Origin: Pseudomonas sp. GV071
Lineage (GTDB): Bacteria > Pseudomonadota > Gammaproteobacteria > Pseudomonadales > Pseudomonadaceae
DNA: 64,000 nucleotides
Direction: 5' to 3'
NCBI RefSeq assembly: GCF_003050835.1
Contig: NZ_QAOJ01000006.1
Span: forward strand, 310,001-374,000
Made by a program: the position numbers and the translations under genes. Below the pieces are notes generated by a model that had not been told where the DNA came from, did not search any database, and was given only the letters and a program-made list of their open reading frames with translations. Positions 50,935 to 60,989 of this stretch are shown here, piece after piece. Each line of letters starts with the position of its first letter. Position 1 is the stretch's first letter.

Positions 50935-52329
50935 ATGACTTCCCAACACAGCAACCTCATGGCAAATCGCCGTGGCCTGACCTTCTGGGGCCAATGGGTG
51001 ACTGCCATGTTCCTCGCCAACCTGGTACTCACCGCCTTGGTGGTGATGAAATTCGGCTCGATCCCGAGCGAATACCGGGTACTCGGTGTTCTCACCATCC
51101 TCGGTTCGGTGCCTTGCTACGCCGCCCTGCAGGTCTACCACAAACGCCACCGCTTGCTCTCGGGCATGGGCCGTTTGCTGGCTGGCTGGTGCCTGCTGCT
51201 GGGGGCGCTGATGACCATCGCCTTCGCCACGCAGACCACCGGTGTGTACTCCCGTGAAGTGGTATTCAGCTGGGCGATTCTTGGCTTCACTGTCCAGGTG
51301 CTCAGCTATATCCCACTGCGCATGATCACCCGTCTGCACTCGCGCAAACTGCGCAAGGACCGCCGTTCGGTGATCGTCGGCACAGGTACCCTGGCCAAAG
51401 AGCTGGCAGAGAAACTCAGCCACCCGAGCCGCGTGCCTCTGATCGGCATGATCGCCACCGAGAACAGCAACGCCAACGACAACTGCGACCTGCCGGTGCT
51501 GGGCAACCTCAACGAACTGCGTGAGGTGATCGAGCGCGAAAACATTCGCCGGGTGTACATCGCCGTGCCGCTGGGCGAGGTGCAACACATCGAAAACATC
51601 TACATCGACCTGCTCGACATGAGCGTCGACGTGGTGTGGATTCCAGACTTCGGTTCGATGCTGCTGCTCAACCAGTCGATCTCCGAAATCGAACACATGC
51701 CCGCCATCTACCTCAACGAAAGCCCGATCAGTTCGCACCCGGCGGCTCTGTTCGCCAAGGAAGCCATGGAGCGTTCCCTGGCCGCCCTCGCCTTGCTGCT
51801 GCTGAGCCCGTTGATGATCGGCATCGCCATTGCGGTACGCCGCTCCTCCCCTGGCCCGATCCTGTTCAAACAGGAACGCCACGGCTGGAACGGTGAAGTG
51901 ATCAAGGTGTGGAAATTCCGCTCGATGCGGGTTCACGCGCCAGAAACCGTAGTCAAGCAAGCCACCCGTGGCGACGACCGCATCACCAAAGTGGGCGCGT
52001 TTATCCGCCGCACCTCGATCGACGAATTGCCACAGCTGTTCAACGTGGTGTTCGGGGAAATGGCCCTGGTCGGCCCTCGCCCTCACGCGGTGACCCACAA
52101 CATCTACTACACCGACAAGATCCGCGCCTACATGGCCCGTCACCGGATCAAACCGGGCATCACCGGCCTGGCGCAGATCACCGGCCACCGGGGTGAAACC
52201 GAGACCATCGACAAGATGCAGCAACGGGTCAACCAGGACCTCAACTACATCAACCAATGGTCGTTGTGGCTGGACGTGAAAATCCTGATCAAGACGCCGT
52301 TCACCCTGCTGTCGAAAAACATCTACTAA
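50935..52329 (+). CDS. WcaJ-type undecaprenyl-phosphate glucose phosphotransferase
   Basis: The 464 residues have four or five N-terminal membrane helices, a soluble Rossmann-like CoA-binding-type region (SVIVGTGTLAKELAEKL) and the C-terminal phosphoglycosyltransferase domain. That domain has the motifs KVWKFRSMRV, RTSIDELPQLFNVVFGEMAL, VGPRPHAV and KPGITGLAQITGHRGET. It starts the repeat unit by moving a hexose-1-phosphate, most likely glucose, onto undecaprenyl phosphate. An inverted repeat (CCCGTCC/GGACGGG, 52353-52377) follows the gene. Confidence 0.94.
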   Translation: MTSQHSNLMANRRGLTFWGQWVTAMFLANLVLTALVVMKFGSIPSEYRVLGVLTILGSVPCYAALQVYHKRHRLLSGMGRLLAGWCLLLGALMTIAFATQTTGVYSREVVFSWAILGFTVQVLSYIPLRMITRLHSRKLRKDRRSVIVGTGTLAKELAEKLSHPSRVPLIGMIATENSNANDNCDLPVLGNLNELREVIERENIRRVYIAVPLGEVQHIENIYIDLLDMSVDVVWIPDFGSMLLLNQSISEIEHMPAIYLNESPISSHPAALFAKEAMERSLAALALLLLSPLMIGIAIAVRRSSPGPILFKQERHGWNGEVIKVWKFRSMRVHAPETVVKQATRGDDRITKVGAFIRRTSIDELPQLFNVVFGEMALVGPRPHAVTHNIYYTDKIRAYMARHRIKPGITGLAQITGHRGETETIDKMQQRVNQDLNYINQWSLWLDVKILIKTPFTLLSKNIY

Positions 52330-52415
52330 GGCCTTCGGCCTGACTGCACCAGCCCGTCCTGGCCCTGCCCGGACGGGTTACTTCCACCCCTCTGCACGAG
52401 CGTTACCCAAGCACC

Positions 52416-53885
52416 ATGGACGCCTTACCTATCGCCTTGTTTTGGGGGCTTGCCCTCTTCGGCCTGTTCGGCAGAGCGCACGTGCTGCTGTACCTGTTTT
52501 TCGGCTCCATTCCGTTTGGCGCCTTTGCGGTTATTCCGCCGGAAATCACCGGCGGCCTGACCCTCACCCCGACCCCGATGGTGGTGCTGCTGATCATTCT
52601 GCGCAGCGTCGCCAGCCCGGGTGGGCTGGAATTCTTTGCCGGCGCGGCGTTTTCACCAAAACGCCTGTTCTTGTTGTTCATGTTCTGGCTGGTAGCGATC
52701 TTCGTCACCATCTTCATGCCCCGTTTGTTCATGGGCAAAATCACCATCATTCCGGTGCGCCTGGAGCTGTCGACGTTTGGTGAGCCGCTGATGCCCACCT
52801 CGCAGAACTTCTCCCAGCTGGCGTACCTGAGCATTTCGGTATTTGCCGTATTCGCCTTCACCCGCCTGCTGCGCTCGCCCGAGATGCGCAAACACGCACT
52901 GAACGCCATGTGCCTGGGTGGCGCGATGGCGGTGCTGACTGGTTTTCTCGACTACATGAGCCAGTACGTGGGCATGGACGCGGTGCTCTCGCCGTTCCGC
53001 ACCGCCAGCTACGCGCTGATGACCGAAGTGCAGATCATGGGCGGCAAACGCATCGTCGGCCTGATGCCCGAGGCCTCGGTGTTTGGTGGCCGCTGCATCA
53101 TGTTTCTGAGCCTGCTGTATTTCTTCCGCCACGCGATTCCCGAACGCTGGTTGCGCAAGCGCGTGGTACCGGTGCTGATCCCGCTGCTGATTCTGTTTGT
53201 CTGGCTGTCGACCTCCTCGGCCGGTTACGTCGGCCTGCTGGTGTTCTTCCTCGCAGCGGTCATCGAGTGGGCGATTCGCAAAAGCCAACGCCGCGCCGAC
53301 CTGCTCTCCCCCAAGGGCCTGGGCCTGGAGTTCTGGGTGGCCTGGACGGCGCTGGTGGGCGTCGGCGTGGTGGTGCTGTTTGCCCCCGGCCTGCTCGACC
53401 CGATCATCGAAAAGATCAACGAGATGGTGCTGAACAAATCGCAGACCAGCTCCTATGAAGAACGCAGTATGTGGACCGCAGTGGGCTGGCAGGCGCTGAT
53501 CGACAGCTACGGCTTGGGCGTGGGCATCGGCGCCACGCGGGTGTCCAACTCGCTGGTGGCGATCCTCAGCAACACCGGGGTGCTGGGCGGCGTGCTGTAT
53601 TTCGCCTTCGCCCTGCAAACCCTGATGCGCAAGCTGCCCGTGCATGCCTCCGGCTTGAGCCGGGCGCTGATGACCGGCTGCCGCTACTCGTACATTCCGG
53701 CCTTCATCGTCGGCCTGTTGACCAGTACCACGCCTGACTTCGGCAGCTTCAACTCGTTCCTCTATGGCCTGGCGCTGGCGGTGATCATCACCACGCCGAA
53801 AAAACTTCCTCAACCTGAAGCCCCCAAGGTATTTCGCGTGATTCAACCGCCCATGCATCACCCGTTCGGTGACGTGCCACGATGA
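52416..53885 (+). CDS. Wzy-like polysaccharide polymerase / O-antigen ligase-family membrane protein
   Basis: The 489-residue protein has about 11-12 hydrophobic segments and a large periplasmic loop with SQTSSYEERSMWTAVGWQAL and SYGLGVGIGATRVSNSLVAI, typical of Wzy/WaaL-like proteins. In an operon with Wzx, Wzc and WcaJ-like proteins, polymerisation of repeat units is the probable role. It overlaps the flippase gene by four bases. Confidence 0.85.
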   Translation: MDALPIALFWGLALFGLFGRAHVLLYLFFGSIPFGAFAVIPPEITGGLTLTPTPMVVLLIILRSVASPGGLEFFAGAAFSPKRLFLLFMFWLVAIFVTIFMPRLFMGKITIIPVRLELSTFGEPLMPTSQNFSQLAYLSISVFAVFAFTRLLRSPEMRKHALNAMCLGGAMAVLTGFLDYMSQYVGMDAVLSPFRTASYALMTEVQIMGGKRIVGLMPEASVFGGRCIMFLSLLYFFRHAIPERWLRKRVVPVLIPLLILFVWLSTSSAGYVGLLVFFLAAVIEWAIRKSQRRADLLSPKGLGLEFWVAWTALVGVGVVVLFAPGLLDPIIEKINEMVLNKSQTSSYEERSMWTAVGWQALIDSYGLGVGIGATRVSNSLVAILSNTGVLGGVLYFAFALQTLMRKLPVHASGLSRALMTGCRYSYIPAFIVGLLTSTTPDFGSFNSFLYGLALAVIITTPKKLPQPEAPKVFRVIQPPMHHPFGDVPR

Positions 53886-55150
53886 GTAAAACCCCCGGTC
53901 AATCCCGCGCTGACTTCATTTTTGTCTACCTGGCTTACACCCTGCGTTACCTCTACCTGCTGCTGCTGATTCCGTTCTACGGGCGGGTGCTGGGGGTAGA
54001 AGGTTATGGCGTGGTACTCGCGGCGATGTCGCTGATGACCATTGCCTGGCGCTTTGTGGAATGGGGTTTTGCCACCGTCGGCATGCGCGACATTGCTACC
54101 GCGGCGCCGGAGCGCTACGCCGGCCTGTTTGGCCAACAGCTCAGCGCGCGCCTGATTCTCGCGGTGCTGGCGCTGATCGGTGGCGCCATTGCCATCTGGC
54201 TGTCGCCGGTGCTCAAGGCCTACCCGGTAGCCGGCATGGCGGCGGTCACCCTGGGCATCGTGTCGGCGTTCAACCTGGGCTGGTACTTCACTGGCAGCAG
54301 CCGCCCACGCAGCGCGGTGAAATTGGAGGTGCTGGGCTTCGCAGTCAGCCTGGCGCTGATTTTCAGCCTGGTGCGCGACGAAGGCGACACCGACCTGGTG
54401 ATGCTTTCGCTGCTGGCCTCGGGCGCCATTGCCCTGGCGGCTGCGCACTGGCTGGTACGGCGGGAAATTGCCAAAGCGCGAGTCAGCCTGCGCGACGGCC
54501 TGGCCCTGGTGCGCAGCTCCAGCACGGTATTTTTGTACACCGGTACGTCGGCATTGCTGGTGGCCTCCTCCACCTACCTGCTGAGCATCCTCTCCACCTC
54601 GGAGCAGGTCGGTGTGTTCGGCGCTGCCGAGCGTTTGATAGCCATCGGTTTGAGCGTGATGGCGCCGGCCGGGCAGATTTTCGTTCCACGCATCACCGCA
54701 CTGTTCGTCAACGACACCGACGGCGCCCATGCGCTGATCCGCAAGGCCATGTTGCTGCTGGTGGGCATCGGTGCCTGCGGTCTGCTCTGCACCCTGGTGC
54801 TGGGCAAGTGGGTGGTGCCGCTGATCTTCGGCCCTGGTTTCGAACAGAGCGTGGCCATTCTGCAATGCATGGCGCTGCTGTTCCCGATCAGCGCCGTGAC
54901 CCTGGTGCTGAGCAGCTACGTGCTGATCCCGCTGCACAAGGAAGGCCTGCTGGCCAAAGTGATTCTGTTCGGCGCCGCACTAAGCCTGCTGTGCGCAGTC
55001 CCATTGGGCATCTATTACGGCGCCATGGGCATGGCCATCGCGCGGGTATTCGGGGAACTGGTGGTGTTTGTCTGCCTGATTTTTCTGTGCTGGAAACTGG
55101 GCATCCTGGCTCGCATCTTCAACGTTAAACATGATGGGCTCGTCAAATGA
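53882..55150 (+). CDS. Wzx-type lipid-linked repeat-unit flippase
   Basis: The 422-residue protein has 12 membrane segments and the MOP/polysaccharide-transporter N-terminus (LYLLLLIPFYGRVLGVEGYG, then WRFVEWGFATVGMRDIA). It should flip undecaprenyl-linked repeat units across the inner membrane. ATGA overlaps couple it to the genes on both sides. Confidence 0.9.
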   Translation: MSKTPGQSRADFIFVYLAYTLRYLYLLLLIPFYGRVLGVEGYGVVLAAMSLMTIAWRFVEWGFATVGMRDIATAAPERYAGLFGQQLSARLILAVLALIGGAIAIWLSPVLKAYPVAGMAAVTLGIVSAFNLGWYFTGSSRPRSAVKLEVLGFAVSLALIFSLVRDEGDTDLVMLSLLASGAIALAAAHWLVRREIAKARVSLRDGLALVRSSSTVFLYTGTSALLVASSTYLLSILSTSEQVGVFGAAERLIAIGLSVMAPAGQIFVPRITALFVNDTDGAHALIRKAMLLLVGIGACGLLCTLVLGKWVVPLIFGPGFEQSVAILQCMALLFPISAVTLVLSSYVLIPLHKEGLLAKVILFGAALSLLCAVPLGIYYGAMGMAIARVFGELVVFVCLIFLCWKLGILARIFNVKHDGLVK

Positions 55151-56064
55151 AAGCATTCGTCGTCATCGCTACAAAAGGCCGCGCCAAAGAAACTTATCTT
55201 TTGCTCGATTACCTTGAACGCCAGACCCTGGCCGCCACCCACGTGGTGATCGTCGGCAGTGAAGACAAAGACGTCGAAGGCCTCGCCGCACACCCGACGG
55301 TGGCTGCCGGGCAGACCAGCATCCTGCTCTCGCGCGCCAGCCTGACCATTCAGCGCAACGCCGGCCTGGAGGCATTGTTGCCGCTGGTGGCGGGCCTGGA
55401 TCCCAAGGACTGGTTCGTGACCTTCTACGACGACGACTTCCGCCCCGCCTCCAACTGGCTGGAAAGCGCCGCCCAGGCCCTGATCGCGCAATCGAAAGTG
55501 GTCGGCATCACCGGCAATGTGCTGGCCGACGGGGTCAACAGCGAGTTCGGCGTCAGTGAAGCCGATGCAGCCCTGTACCTGGCTGGCAGCAAGGCGCCTG
55601 AAGCGCATTGGTCGAGCAGCTCGACCATTCGCAGCGTCGACGGTTTGTACGGCTGCAACATGAGCTACCGCGGCACCATCGCCCTGGACATGCGCTTCGA
55701 CGAGAACCTGCCGATGTACGGCTGGCAGGAAGACTTCGACTACTCCAGCCGCGCCCGCGCCCGTGGCGAACTGATTCTGTTGCCAACCTGCCGCGGCGTG
55801 CACCTGGGCTCCAGCTCCGGGCGTACCAGCGGTGTGCGGTTTGGCTACTCGCAGATTTCCAACCCGATCTTCCTGCTCAAGAAAGGCTCGATGAGCTACG
55901 GCAAAGCCAGCCTGCTGATGTCGAAAAACATCACCGCCAACGTGGTGAAAACCCTGCTGATGGTGCGCATCAAAGACTTCCCCGGCCGCCTGCGCGGCAA
56001 CCTGCTGGCGTTCAAGCATTTGCTTTCCGGCAAGCTGGATCCGCTGCACGTAAACAAGATTTGA
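55147..56064 (+). CDS. Family 2 glycosyltransferase
   Basis: The 305 residues begin with the GT-A fold (AFVVIATKGRAKETYLLLDY) and carry the metal-binding VTFYDDDFRPASNWLE motif and a later GWQEDFDYSSRARARGE. It adds a sugar to the lipid-linked repeat unit; donor and linkage are unknown. Confidence 0.88.
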   Translation: MKAFVVIATKGRAKETYLLLDYLERQTLAATHVVIVGSEDKDVEGLAAHPTVAAGQTSILLSRASLTIQRNAGLEALLPLVAGLDPKDWFVTFYDDDFRPASNWLESAAQALIAQSKVVGITGNVLADGVNSEFGVSEADAALYLAGSKAPEAHWSSSSTIRSVDGLYGCNMSYRGTIALDMRFDENLPMYGWQEDFDYSSRARARGELILLPTCRGVHLGSSSGRTSGVRFGYSQISNPIFLLKKGSMSYGKASLLMSKNITANVVKTLLMVRIKDFPGRLRGNLLAFKHLLSGKLDPLHVNKI

Positions 56065-56066
56065 AC

Positions 56067-56201
56067 GGACCTCGTGAAACTACTGCGCTCGGCCAGGCGG
56101 CGTTAAAAACAGACTCGCAATGCTCATTGGCTACAGCCAACTCCGCTTACTCGCCTGTTTTTGCCTTGCCTGGCCTTCGCTCGCTACGTTTCACAAGGCC
56201 C
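56067..56201. repeat. Long imperfect inverted repeat (probable dispersed intergenic element)
   Basis: The left arm (about 56067-56115: GGACCTCGTGAAAC..., GGCCAGGCGGCGTT) pairs with the right arm (56152-56201: GCCTTGCCTGGCC..., GTTTCACAAGGCCC). A perfect small palindrome, TTGGCTACAGCCAA, lies at 56127-56140 in the loop. It fills the only sizeable gap between the glycosyltransferase genes and looks like a dispersed, non-coding Pseudomonas element. Confidence 0.75.
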
Positions 56202-56242
56202 GTTTCACCGATGCCAGACCCGGGTATGAAAGGACCTGAAGA

Positions 56243-57289
56243 TTGATCTATATAAATGCCCGTTTTCTCACGCAGTCGATCACCGGTGTACAGCGCTACT
56301 CCCTGGAAATCAGCTTGCAGCTGAAGAAGCTGCTGCCCGAGGTGCGCTTCGTCACTCCGCACAACATCGTGCAGCACGAAGCCGCCGCCGCCCTGGGTGC
56401 AGAAGTGATTGGCAGCCGCACCGGGCATGCCTGGGAGCAGATCGACCTGCCGCTGTTTCTGAAGAAGAACGGCTCGCCGCTGCTGGTCAATCTGGCCAAC
56501 ACCGCACCGCTGTTCTACCGCAACAAGATTTCCACCCTGCACGACATTGCCTTTGAGCGTTTCCCGGAAAACTTCTCATGGAAGTTCCGCCTCGCGTATC
56601 AGTTGGCCACGCCGCGCACGATCAAAAGCTCGCTGAAGGTGATCACCGTCAGCGAGTTCTCCAAGGGTGAGATCTGCGACATCTACAAGACTCCACCGAG
56701 CAAGGTGGTGGTGGTGCCCAACGCGGTGTCCGAGCTGTTTCAGCCGCAGCCGCAGGAAGCACACGAGCCCTACCTGCTGGCGGTGTCATCGCTCAACCAG
56801 CAGAAAAATTTCCACGGCCTGATCGGCGCGTTCAGCCTGCTCAAACAGAACAGCCACAAGCTGTACATCGTCGGTTCGCTGAACAAGAACTTTGCCGACC
56901 CGGGCCTGGTGGAAAAAATCGAATCCGATAGCCGGATCAAATTGCTCGGGCGGGTGTCCGACGAGCAGCTGATTGGTTACTACAGCGGTGCAGCGGCGTT
57001 TATCTACCCCTCCTTCTACGAAGGGTTCGGCATTCCACCGCTGGAAGCCCAGGCCTGTGATTGCCCGGTGATCGTCGCTAACGCAGCCAGCCTGCCCGAG
57101 GTCTGTGGTGACTCGGCGCTGTACTGCTCGCCTTACGACATCAACGACATCGCAGCAAAAATCGAGCAGCTCATCTCCAACCCAGCCCTGGCCCAGAGCC
57201 TGAAAGAAAAGGGACGCGCCAACGTCGCGCGCTTCAGCTGGGAAACTTCGGCAAACGGTGTTCTTCAGGTAATTCGGGAGTTCCAATGA
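56243..57289 (+). CDS. Family 4 glycosyltransferase
   Basis: The 348 residues show a GT-B fold with STLHDIAFERFPENF, VSSLNQQKNFHGLIGAF and the nucleotide-sugar site YPSFYEGFGIPPLEAQACDC (E-x7-E). TTG at 56243, eight bases after AAGGA, is the only good start. It overlaps the next glycosyltransferase gene by four bases. Confidence 0.88.
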   Translation: MIYINARFLTQSITGVQRYSLEISLQLKKLLPEVRFVTPHNIVQHEAAAALGAEVIGSRTGHAWEQIDLPLFLKKNGSPLLVNLANTAPLFYRNKISTLHDIAFERFPENFSWKFRLAYQLATPRTIKSSLKVITVSEFSKGEICDIYKTPPSKVVVVPNAVSELFQPQPQEAHEPYLLAVSSLNQQKNFHGLIGAFSLLKQNSHKLYIVGSLNKNFADPGLVEKIESDSRIKLLGRVSDEQLIGYYSGAAAFIYPSFYEGFGIPPLEAQACDCPVIVANAASLPEVCGDSALYCSPYDINDIAAKIEQLISNPALAQSLKEKGRANVARFSWETSANGVLQVIREFQ

Positions 57290-58440
57290 AAGTCGCAATC
57301 ATCCATTACTGGTGGCTCAGCAATCGTGGCGGCGAAGCCGTGTGTTCGGCACTGGTGGAACTGTTCCCGCAGGCTGACCTGTTTATCCATGTGTGCAACG
57401 AGGACGTGGTGCGCAAAGCCTTGCCCAGCACCTTCACCGGCACCATCAACACCACCTTCATTTCGCGCCTGCCAGGGGCGAAGAAGCACTATCAGAAATA
57501 CCTGCCGTTCATGCCCATGGCCCTCGAGCAGTTGGACCTGTCGGCCTACGACCTGATCCTCAGCAGCGAGTCCGGCCCGGCCAAAGGTGTGGTCACCCGC
57601 CCGGACGCCGTGCACATCTGCTACTGCCACTCGCCGATGCGTTATGTCTGGGACATGTACCACGAGTACCTGTCGGGCGCCGGGCGCCTGATCCGCACCC
57701 TGTTCCCTTTCGTCTCGCACTGGCTGCGGGTGTGGGACCGGTTGTCGGCCGATCGCGTTGACCAGTTCATCGCCAACTCCAACTTCGTCGCCCAGCGCAT
57801 TCGCAAGTTCTACCGCCGCGATGCCGAGGTGATCTACCCACCGGTGAACACCACCGAATTCAGCCCGAACGAAGTGCGCGGGGATTTCTACCTGTGCCTC
57901 GGTCAGTTGGTCGCCTACAAACGCGCCGACCTGGCGGTGGAAGCCTTCAACCAGCTCGGCTTGCCGCTGGTGGTGGTCGGTGAAGGCGAGATCTTCGAGA
58001 AGCTCAAAGCCATCGCCAAACCCAATGTGAAACTGATGGGCCGCCAACCGTTCCCGGAAATAAAGGACCTGCTGCAACGCTGCCGCGGCCTGGTATTCCC
58101 GGGCATGGAAGACTTCGGCATTGTACCGGTGGAAGCCATGGCAGCCGGCGCGCCGGTGATTGCCTATGGCAAAGGCGGTGCCCTGGAGACGGTAATTAAC
58201 GGTAAAACCGGTATCCTGTTCCCCGAACAGACGGTGGAGTCGCTGATACAAGCGGTTCAGCAGGTTGAAAGTGGCGCGGTGACCTTCGATCCCGCCACCC
58301 TGCATGCCCACGCGGCCACCTTCGACAAAAGCATTTTCAAGCAACGCATCCAGGCGTTCGTCGACGACGCGTTGCTGGCCTCGGGCCCTGCGGTACAACG
58401 AACTACTCTTACTACTGTGCGTCCAGCCCTGACTGAATGA
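57286..58440 (+). CDS. Family 4 glycosyltransferase (WbaZ-like, probable mannosyltransferase)
   Basis: The 384-residue GT-B enzyme has [15 protein letters not shown] near the acceptor side, [20 protein letters not shown], and the donor site [20 protein letters not shown] (E-x7-E). WbaZ-like proteins usually transfer mannose, which fits the GDP-mannose gene immediately downstream. The donor is inferred. Confidence 0.85.
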   Translation: MKVAIIHYWWLSNRGGEAVCSALVELFPQADLFIHVCNEDVVRKALPSTFTGTINTTFISRLPGAKKHYQKYLPFMPMALEQLDLSAYDLILSSESGPAKGVVTRPDAVHICYCHSPMRYVWDMYHEYLSGAGRLIRTLFPFVSHWLRVWDRLSADRVDQFIANSNFVAQRIRKFYRRDAEVIYPPVNTTEFSPNEVRGDFYLCLGQLVAYKRADLAVEAFNQLGLPLVVVGEGEIFEKLKAIAKPNVKLMGRQPFPEIKDLLQRCRGLVFPGMEDFGIVPVEAMAAGAPVIAYGKGGALETVINGKTGILFPEQTVESLIQAVQQVESGAVTFDPATLHAHAATFDKSIFKQRIQAFVDDALLASGPAVQRTTLTTVRPALTE

Positions 58441-58460
58441 CTGCAACAAGGAGGTCTACC

Positions 58461-59870
58461 ATGCTTCTACCTATCATCATGGCTGGCGGTTCCGGCTCAC
58501 GTTTGTGGCCGCTGTCGCGCCAACTCAACCCCAAGCAATTTCTGCAACTGGCCGACGCCCAGCTGTCGATGCTGCAGGCCACCATTGCTCGTCTGAAGGG
58601 CCTGGATATCGCCCTGCCCCGCCTGATCTGCAATGAGCAACACCGCTTCCTCGCCGCCGAACAGCTGCGCCAGCTGGATATGGAAAAGTCCAACATCCTG
58701 CTCGAACCAGTGGGCCGTAACACCGCCCCGGCTATCGCGCTGGCGGCCCTGCAAGCTGTGGCCGACGGCCAGGACCCCCTGCTGCTGGTCCTGGCGGCTG
58801 ACCACCTGATCAAAGACGTCGACGCCTTCCACACGGCCGTGCGCACCGCCATGCCGCTGGCCGAGGCCGGCAAGCTGGTGACCTTCGGCATCGTCCCCGA
58901 TCATCCGGAAACCGGTTACGGCTATATCGAGAAAGGCGCATCGAGCGGCGACGGTGGTTTTGCCGTCACCCAGTTCGTCGAGAAGCCGGACCTGGCCACC
59001 GCCACCGACTACCTCAAGAGCGGCGACTTCCTGTGGAACAGCGGCATGTTCCTGTTCCGCGCCAGCCGTTACCTCGAAGAGCTGGAACGCTTCCAACCCG
59101 CCATTCTCGAGGCTTGCAAAAAGTCTTTGGCCGGTGGCCAGCTGGACCTGCACTTCACCCGTGTGGATGCGGCCGAATTCGCTCTGTGCCCGGATGACTC
59201 CATCGACTACGCCGTGATGGAAAAAACCGCCGACGCCGTGGTCGTGCCGCTGGATGCAGGCTGGAGCGATATCGGTTCCTGGTCGGCACTGTGGGACGTC
59301 AGCGACAAGGACGAACACGGCAACGTGCTCAAGGGCGATGTGCTGCACCACGCCAGCAGCAACACCTATGTGCATGCCAGCAGCCGTCTGGTGACCCTGG
59401 TGGGCGTCGAAGACCTGGTGATCGTCGAAACCAAGGACGCGATCATGGTGGCGCACAAAAACAACGTGCAAGACGTGAAGAAAATCGTCGAGCAGTTGAA
59501 AGACGGTGGCCGCAAAGAGCACATCAACCACCGCGAGGTGTACCGCCCCTGGGGTGTGTATGACTCGATCGACGACGGTCACCGCTACCAGGTCAAACGC
59601 ATTACCGTGAAGCCGGGCGCCAAGCTCTCGGTGCAGATGCACCACCACCGCGCCGAGCACTGGATTGTGGTCAGCGGCACGGCCAAGGTCACCAACGGCG
59701 ACACCACCTTCCTGGTCACTGAGAACCAGTCCACCTACATCCCCATCGGCCAGGTCCACGCCCTGGAGAACCCCGGTGTAATTCCTTTGGAACTGATCGA
59801 AGTGCAGTCCGGTCCGTATCTGGGCGAAGACGACATCGTGCGTTTCGAAGACAAATACGGCCGCGCCTGA
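58461..59870 (+). CDS. manC: Bifunctional mannose-1-phosphate guanylyltransferase / mannose-6-phosphate isomerase
   Basis: The 469-residue type II PMI-GMP has the nucleotidyltransferase motif [37 protein letters not shown] and a C-terminal cupin-like isomerase domain ([20 protein letters not shown]). It makes GDP-mannose from fructose-6-phosphate-derived mannose phosphates together with a phosphomannomutase. The ATG at 58461 follows AAGGAGG. Confidence 0.95.
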   Translation: MLLPIIMAGGSGSRLWPLSRQLNPKQFLQLADAQLSMLQATIARLKGLDIALPRLICNEQHRFLAAEQLRQLDMEKSNILLEPVGRNTAPAIALAALQAVADGQDPLLLVLAADHLIKDVDAFHTAVRTAMPLAEAGKLVTFGIVPDHPETGYGYIEKGASSGDGGFAVTQFVEKPDLATATDYLKSGDFLWNSGMFLFRASRYLEELERFQPAILEACKKSLAGGQLDLHFTRVDAAEFALCPDDSIDYAVMEKTADAVVVPLDAGWSDIGSWSALWDVSDKDEHGNVLKGDVLHHASSNTYVHASSRLVTLVGVEDLVIVETKDAIMVAHKNNVQDVKKIVEQLKDGGRKEHINHREVYRPWGVYDSIDDGHRYQVKRITVKPGAKLSVQMHHHRAEHWIVVSGTAKVTNGDTTFLVTENQSTYIPIGQVHALENPGVIPLELIEVQSGPYLGEDDIVRFEDKYGRA

Positions 59871-59951
59871 TCCCCCCGGGTAGTCCGTAGCCACGCCGGT
59901 GCAGCGCACCGGCGGTCGGCTCCTCGCACATTGAATTTAAGGATGGAACAG

Positions 59952-60971
59952 ATGAACTGCGCCGTGATTTTTGGTGGCTCGGGTTTTATTGGCGTGTTCT
60001 TCGCCAAGCAACTCATTGCCCAAGGTGGTTACGACAAGGTCTACCTGTTCGACAAAGAGCAGGTCACCCAGAAACCCTTCCCCTACCGTGCTCGCCTGGT
60101 GCATGAAAGCGCCGAAATCGTCGAGATCAACGGTGATGTGCGCCAGCCCATCAGCTGGCAGCCGGAAGAAACCGTGGCCCTGATCGCCAACTTCGCCGCC
60201 GTGCACAGAGAGCCCGGCCATGAAGATTTCGAGTACTACGAAACCAACCTGCTGGGCGCCGAAAACGTCACTGCCTGGGCTGAGTTGGTGGGTTGCACTG
60301 ACTTGATTTTCACCAGCTCGATCTCCCCCTACGGACCGAGCGAAGAGCAGAAAGACGAACGCACCCTGCCGGTACCCGCCACCGCTTACGGCGGCTCGAA
60401 ACTGGCGGCCGAGAAGATTCACCAGACTTGGCTGGCAGCTGACAAGGCCAACCGTCATCTGGTGATCGTGCGCCCTGGCGTGGTGTTCGGTCCGGGCGAA
60501 GGCGGCAACGTTTCGCGCCTGGTGAAAGCGGTGATCAAGCGTTACTTCTTCTACATGGGCAACCGCACCACACGCAAAGCCGGCACCTACGTGAAAGAGC
60601 TGTGCGCGGCGATGCTCTGGGTACTGGCGCGGCAGAAAGAACAGGGCGGCCATTTCTCCCTGTTCAACATGACCATGAACCCTGGCCCGTCGATTTCCGA
60701 GTACGTGGAAACCGTCTGCAGCGTGGCCGCCATCGAACGCAAAGTACCGGCCGTGCCCTACCCGCTGCTGCTCGGCGTGGCCTATAGCATTGATGCCATC
60801 GCCCGCCCGCTGGGGATCAAGCATCCGTTCAGCCCGGTGCGCATTCGCAAGCTGGTGCGCTCGAACAATGTGCTGCCGCATTTCCTCGTGGAAAACGGCT
60901 ACCCCTACCAATACAGCCTGGCCACCGCCTTCGCTGACTGGAAAACCAGCTGCCCGGATGAGTGGCGCTAA
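59952..60971 (+). CDS. NAD-dependent sugar epimerase/dehydratase family protein
   Basis: The 339 residues form an extended short-chain dehydrogenase: GGSGFIGVFFAKQL for NAD binding, TSSISPYGPS and AYGGSKLAAEKI (catalytic Tyr-x3-Lys). The ATG at 59952 follows AAGGA by eight bases. It probably changes a nucleotide sugar in the pathway; the substrate is unknown. The C-terminal half has a partly hydrophobic stretch (PYPLLLGVAYSIDAIARP). Confidence 0.85.
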   Translation: MNCAVIFGGSGFIGVFFAKQLIAQGGYDKVYLFDKEQVTQKPFPYRARLVHESAEIVEINGDVRQPISWQPEETVALIANFAAVHREPGHEDFEYYETNLLGAENVTAWAELVGCTDLIFTSSISPYGPSEEQKDERTLPVPATAYGGSKLAAEKIHQTWLAADKANRHLVIVRPGVVFGPGEGGNVSRLVKAVIKRYFFYMGNRTTRKAGTYVKELCAAMLWVLARQKEQGGHFSLFNMTMNPGPSISEYVETVCSVAAIERKVPAVPYPLLLGVAYSIDAIARPLGIKHPFSPVRIRKLVRSNNVLPHFLVENGYPYQYSLATAFADWKTSCPDEWR

Positions 60972-60989
60972 GTACAGGCGGGATGCCCC

